From Eretmocerus hayati (lineage: Eukaryota > Arthropoda > Insecta > Hymenoptera > Aphelinidae), in assembly GCA_029851415.1 (NCBI GenBank), contig CM056743.1, positions 75,968,186 to 76,032,185 of the forward strand: 64,000 bases of DNA, given 5' to 3'. Each line of letters begins with the position of its first letter. The first letter of the stretch is position 1. Below are positions 59,249 through 64,000 of the stretch, piece after piece. The notes below the pieces were generated by a model, which worked only from the letters and a program-made list of their open reading frames with translations, made no database searches and had not been told where the DNA came from. Position numbers and translations under genes: made by a program.

Positions 59249-61102
59249 CATATAATGATAGAATTATGAATCGGAACAATCCTGACGTCAAACGATTTGT
59301 GCAAGGTGGAAGAAATATTTTCGAATTCCTTTTCCAATTGCACAATACTTGATTCGGTTTGTTCGATTTTGCCAAATCTTTCTCCGCTGACTGGTGCTCC
59401 TGTAAACATATGTTCGCAATAGGAGTAGTCGATGACTGTTACCCCGTGACGCCACACTGTGCAAGTTGTCTAACTTTCAAACAATTTGCACAATGTGGAA
59501 AAAGATTTTGGAGATTTTTTCTCAAATTGCACGTTGATCAATTGAAACCCTCTATTCTGCACAATATTTCGCCCAGGGAATCGAAAAGAATGCATGGTGC
59601 CCATTGTAAGATCAAGAAAAGATTTCAAGTGTAGGTTTATGGAGTGCCACAGCCTGCCACTGGAACGCGGAATCTTAACTCAAAAGGAAGGAACCATTGA
59701 CGAATTTGAGCCAGGCAGATTCCATGGTCAGCAATTTCAAGGGAAAGAGAGGAACAAAGGCATCAACATACGCACAATCCTAAGAGGAATCCAACTTACA
59801 GTAGAAGAATCGATGCGGGTGAGGAAGAGAATCGATGAACTGTGAACCAGAGCAAAAGACAACGAATAGTTAACGACAGCACAACGGATTTTAGGAGGAC
59901 AACGACTACGAGTTCTGACAGTTTTACGGTGAGATGTGCAAAAGAACTCCAAAGGTGTCAGTCAGAAAGGTTGGCAACAAAACTAGGATTTCAAGGAAGA
60001 AGGATAACAAGACAAGTCGGATGACGAGGCTACGAGGACAAGCAAATGACACGTTTGAGAAAAGATTAAGCCAGCAAGAACTCGGAGACAGTTATCATAC
60101 AAGGCAGTAAAGACACGATGTATACAGAACACACAGTAAGGGACCTCAAGACGTGGCTACATTTGTATCGGCGGTTGAGATTGAGGTTGAAGGTGGCAGG
60201 GGACGGCACTACACGAGTGTGGACTTTTATGCCAACCATTGAGACTCTGTAAAGCTTTTCATGAAGTGAGTAATATCTCGAATGTGAGTCAGGAATGAAA
60301 GAGGTTCAGGGAAACCAGGGTGAATCAGGTCAATTTCTGGGCCTCAGAGCTGAAATGAATTATCTATCTATCTATCTATCTCTTCACTGTTGCACCCAAG
60401 CCGGCGCAAGCATTTTCACGTGGGTGGTCGCGTAGAAGTGCCCTTGTGCATCCAGAGAGATCTTCCTCGTGATGCTTCGGATTTTAAATATTATATCTAT
60501 TTTTGAAATGTTGAGAAGCGCCATCTGTGAAATGGGTGATCTTACTGACAAGAGCAAAACTCGACTTGGTCCAATGTGTCACTATTTTTGGATCACAGTG
60601 TACCGCGACAGAGTCGTGATTAGTATTTGATGAGAACATTATACTCTGATGACACAGTCTAGAATCTTCCAGGAAGTATCTTACGACAGTGATGAGAGAA
60701 CACTAATCATTGTTGTGGTGGGAAGCTTGAGCAGCATCTTGAGCCATGAAAGCGTGATCTAAGTGAAATCTAGCGAAAGCGAAGGAACTTCCTCCCAAAA
60801 ACTGAGAAAATGATGATTGCGCTCTCGCAGTGGAAGAATGAGTTTCGAGCTTGAGGGGGAGCACTACAAGCTCATCAACGGAATTATGATAAGGGGCGAT
60901 TCGAGTTTGAAATGAACACCGATTGGTGGTAGTCCAGGATTGATACTTGACATGGGTCATATCACTTCGATGGAACAAGTTGAGGAGATTCGTTCCGAAC
61001 GCCTCAATAGTTAGACATGCTTTGCATCCACTCAAATAACATATATCAGTTCGATCTCAACAGACAATGGGAGCAATGCAATCTTTGTTATCTTCCAACC
61101 GC
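59249..61102. other. Intergenic region, possible retroposon 3' end with (TATC)n tail
   Basis: A (TATC)n run at about 60361-60381 follows CTCAGAGCTGAAATGAAT and could be the tail of a retroposon whose body lies upstream; no coding motif confirms this. Two diverged direct copies of about 65 bp (ACGATTTGTGCAAGGTGG near 59293 and ACAATTTGCACAATGTGG near 59480) are also seen. No gene is recognised. Confidence 0.35.
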
Positions 61103-61983
61103 TTAAGGGGAGGTATACCCCTGACTAAGAAGTCTGGCCTAAGAAATCATGGGGGGCTGATGATTCATATCGATTCGTATTTTCTCGATCTGAAAACGAT
61201 GGCGTAGTCGGTTTTTCGAAAGAAGAATATTTCGACCATATTTATTTTCTGGTTCGCACCCCCTTCGTCGGATTACCAAACCTATACGACATTCCGTTTG
61301 AAATCACAAAAAGGACACCCAAAAGAATTTACAGGCCGATCCATCAAATTCTGTGAGACTGGATACATTTTCTCGAGTCGGAAATCTGAATTCCCTTGCT
61401 AAAATGCCTCAGAACTGGAAGAATATCGATAATTTTGAAAAATCCCAAGAGTACTTCCTTGTTCTAATAAAAAAATTCCATCGGATTAGTGAACGAAGAA
61501 AATCGGAAGTCGAAAATTTTCACTTGAAAAGTTAGACATATATATGATAATATAAATTCCTGGTGATATTTTTTATTGATTTTCAAAATATCTCGTTCAC
61601 TGATCCGATGTAATTGTTTAATCTCAACAAGAGAGTATTCCCGTGATTATTCGAAATTATCGACATTCTTCGAGTTCTGAGGCATTTTAGCAAGAAAATT
61701 CAGATTTCTGCCCCGAAAAAATGTATCCAGTCTCAGAGAATATGATGGATAGGTCTGTAAATTATTTGGGTGTACTTTCTGTGATTTTAAACAAAATGTC
61801 GTATGGGTTTGGTGATCCGACGGTGTGGGTCCTAACCAGGAAATGAATATGGTTGAAAATTTTTTTTCTAAAAAACCAACTACGCGATCGTTTTTAGATT
61901 GAAAAAATACGTATAAATATGAATTTCGAGCCCCCCATGATTTTTTAGGTCAGACTTCAAAGTCAGGGGCACCTTCCTTTGAA
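61103..61983. mobile_element. Palindromic MITE-like inverted repeat, ~880 bp
   Basis: The left half reads CCCCTGACTAAGAAGTCTGG, then ATCATGGGGGGCT and TTACAGGCCGATCCATCA. It is mirrored by the right half (TGATGGATAGGTCTGTAA, AGCCCCCCATGAT, CAGACTTCAAAGTCAGGGG). Inner blocks such as CTGAGGCATTTTAGCAAG and its mirror also match. No coding capacity or clear target duplication is visible. Confidence 0.8.
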
Positions 61984-64000
61984 GGTTGACGATGAAATAT
62001 GGAGCTCTTCCAACATCATTTCAAAGGAGTGCCGCTTCTAAGAGATGTAACGCTGAGATTTTGATGGAACTCATGCTGATTTCAGAGTCAAGAGACTCCA
62101 TGTGAATTCAGGTGAACTTCGCATACCCGGGACAGAAGTTATGGCTAATCCATTTCCGGGCATTCAACACGTGGTCTCACGGTAGGTGTCAGTTTTTCAG
62201 CTCTATCAAGGAACTCAACGCTGAGTCCATGACAGAAATTCTTTCATCGATACAAAAGCCTCTGGAGTTATAATGGACTTCCTTCAAAATGATTGCTAAT
62301 CTCATTCATGGGGAAAAAAGATTTTTGATGGGAATAAGTGATGAAGTCACGAATATGTCAGGATCGAGACGGAATGCCAAATTTTGTCCATTTATATTAC
62401 CAGAACCATGACGGCTGGGCTTACAGAAATTCGCCAGGAGCTTCAATCAATCGTAACCCAACTATTAGGATGGTCATTGCGCGATTACTTTCAGGAACGA
62501 GGAATTCCCCGTACATCCTTAACATTCTGATGATGAATGCAGACACAAACAGAATGCGTTCCACTGGGTCCTGCGAAAACACAGTGGACTTAACGAGCCT
62601 CAGAATACTGAGTCGAACCGATTTTGACATCTGGATGAGAATCTTTGGATTTTAATCACAACTCTCGGATGTTATGCAGAACCAATCATTTTTGTTCATA
62701 TACTCTGACGTTGTCTCCATCTTGAACGAATCCAGAATCTTTTATGACGGGCATAATTCTACTATTGTCGTCATCCTCGTAGAATTTTTGACAGTATCGA
62801 AGGTTTTGACGGGGAGATGTTTTCTACTATCCAGATCAGACTCAACTCCATATTCTTCCGAAGATGAAGTTACAGAGCTAGCAAAATATCGATTGCTATA
62901 GAAGGGATCAATTTTTCCCTTATGCTCCAAGAATCTGGTAAGCGGTTCATGATCAGTTCCCTCTCAGGTCTGGTCGTTTCCGGAGCTGCAAATTCCCGAC
63001 TTTTTTTTCAACGATGAGTAAATATTCGTAAGCGTCAATGGGATTCTGAGAATCAACCGCTCTCCCGCATTTATCACAAATTTATGAAGATTTGTGTGAG
63101 AGGGGGAAAAGACCGAGGATACACTATGAAACATTACGAAGGCTCTTCGGATGAACGATGGTTGCGTTTGCCAAAGGATTACAACAATTGCCATGATTCC
63201 AAATTCCAAGATATGCTTCAATGAGAAGTGACCCCAATCTATTATAAGGCAAGCTTGAAATTTCAAAAACTCGTTGTAAGTATCGGATCTTTAAATTTAG
63301 GATGAGAAATTTACTAAAGATTCGTACGTCAAACGATATGCATCTTACTTTGCATATCTATTTAATTTTATCAACGACGAGACACCGGTCCGGTGGAACC
63401 CTCGGCGATTTACTTACTTTCTTGTCTGCAACGTCTCGAATCAAACTGCTTTTCTCTCCAATAAAATGAAATGTTGTAACCGGGGCTTGCTGTACCACTG
63501 GCAAATGCTTGCCAGATTATTCTAGCTACCACACCAAAGCAATAAAAAGTGCAAAAAAGAAAGATCCAAGCTTGTGAAAATTATTACATGCAACAAAAGC
63601 TGAAATTCTACGTGTTATCAGGTTTTTACGAATCAATAGCTTGATTCGTTACTGTATCGTCAAATCTTGATCGATTTGCGTGTTCCAAAGCTTAAATTGT
63701 TCGTAATTGTCATAGCTAGGTGACCTAATGATTTATTTGGTGAAAACACTTGTTTACACAAAGTTATAAACAAATTATGGTCAAAAAATGATATTTTGGA
63801 TCTGAAAATTTTGAATAGGTCAACGCTCCTACCTGTTGACCTGTGTGGTATTAGATTATTCTTATGAGTAATTTTTGATAGAAAAATGGTATATCTAAGT
63901 GTCTGTGCACTTATATACCCGAAAATAAATTCTCAAATAATTTTTCTTGAAAATTGAAAATTGAAGATTTTTATGGTTGAAATACTGTTATATTCAGATG
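61984..64000. other. Intergenic region, nothing recognised
   Basis: The short open frames, for example near 62338-62655 and 62964-63266, show no family motif, and none has convincing splice partners. No repeats or RNA genes were recognised. Confidence 0.35.

Noticed and set aside
62338..63266. Open frames of 75-105 codons near the right end
   Set aside because: No motif, splice partner or composition signal distinguishes them from chance frames.

Overview
The window is animal genomic DNA, most likely from an insect. The best inference is a parasitoid-wasp-like hymenopteran genome, but no species marker is visible. It has short GT-AG introns, AT-rich intergenic DNA, palindromic MITEs, non-LTR retrotransposons of several clades, a BEL/Pao remnant, a Helentron and pieces of an endogenous adintovirus/Polinton-type element. 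No ordinary conserved host housekeeping gene was recognised, apart from an RPA1-like gene whose origin is unclear.

Region 1 (0.4-2.4 kb): a divergent pair of adintovirus/Polinton-type genes. A phospholipase A2 plus pX-like protein lies on the minus strand and a packaging ATPase on the plus strand, followed by an acidic ORF containing a pure (GAC)57 microsatellite. Region 2 (2.5-22.3 kb): a 6.4-kb uninterrupted Helentron ORF (Rep, PIF1-like helicase, endonuclease and a C-terminal Ulp1/C48-like protease), two inverted-repeat elements, a poorly understood stretch with spliced-looking small genes, and a five-exon RPA1-like gene encoding only two OB folds. Related repeats of about 317 bp lie at both sides of this region (2.47-3.16 kb and 20.3-22.27 kb), in the same orientation.

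Region 3 (22.8-34.1 kb): further genes of the virus-like element. These are a frameshifted gene with a WDDPNELVERL-type C-terminus, a coiled-coil gene split by a 1,845-bp palindromic element with a clean 3-bp target duplication, and a protein-primed type B DNA polymerase with introns and in-frame stops. The polymerase N-terminal exon is separated from the rest by a TIR element carrying CAGTTACGTAACTG palindromes. Read together, regions 1 and 3 look like one decayed virus-like element into which about 20 kb of Helentron-bearing DNA was placed.

Region 4 (37.2-53.2 kb): a nest of non-LTR retrotransposons. A near-intact 5.67-kb R1-clade element (minus strand) lies between two copies of a CR1/Jockey-type element (A1, A2). 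A2 is fused to an internal 3.36-kb piece of the same R1-like element in the opposite orientation, and that piece is fused to a third CR1/Jockey-type element (C). Three R1-like insertions all abut (TC)n microsatellites, suggesting microsatellite-directed integration. Region 5 (53-64 kb): a decayed BEL/Pao pol, a Tc1/mariner-type MITE, other palindromic repeats and no recognised gene.
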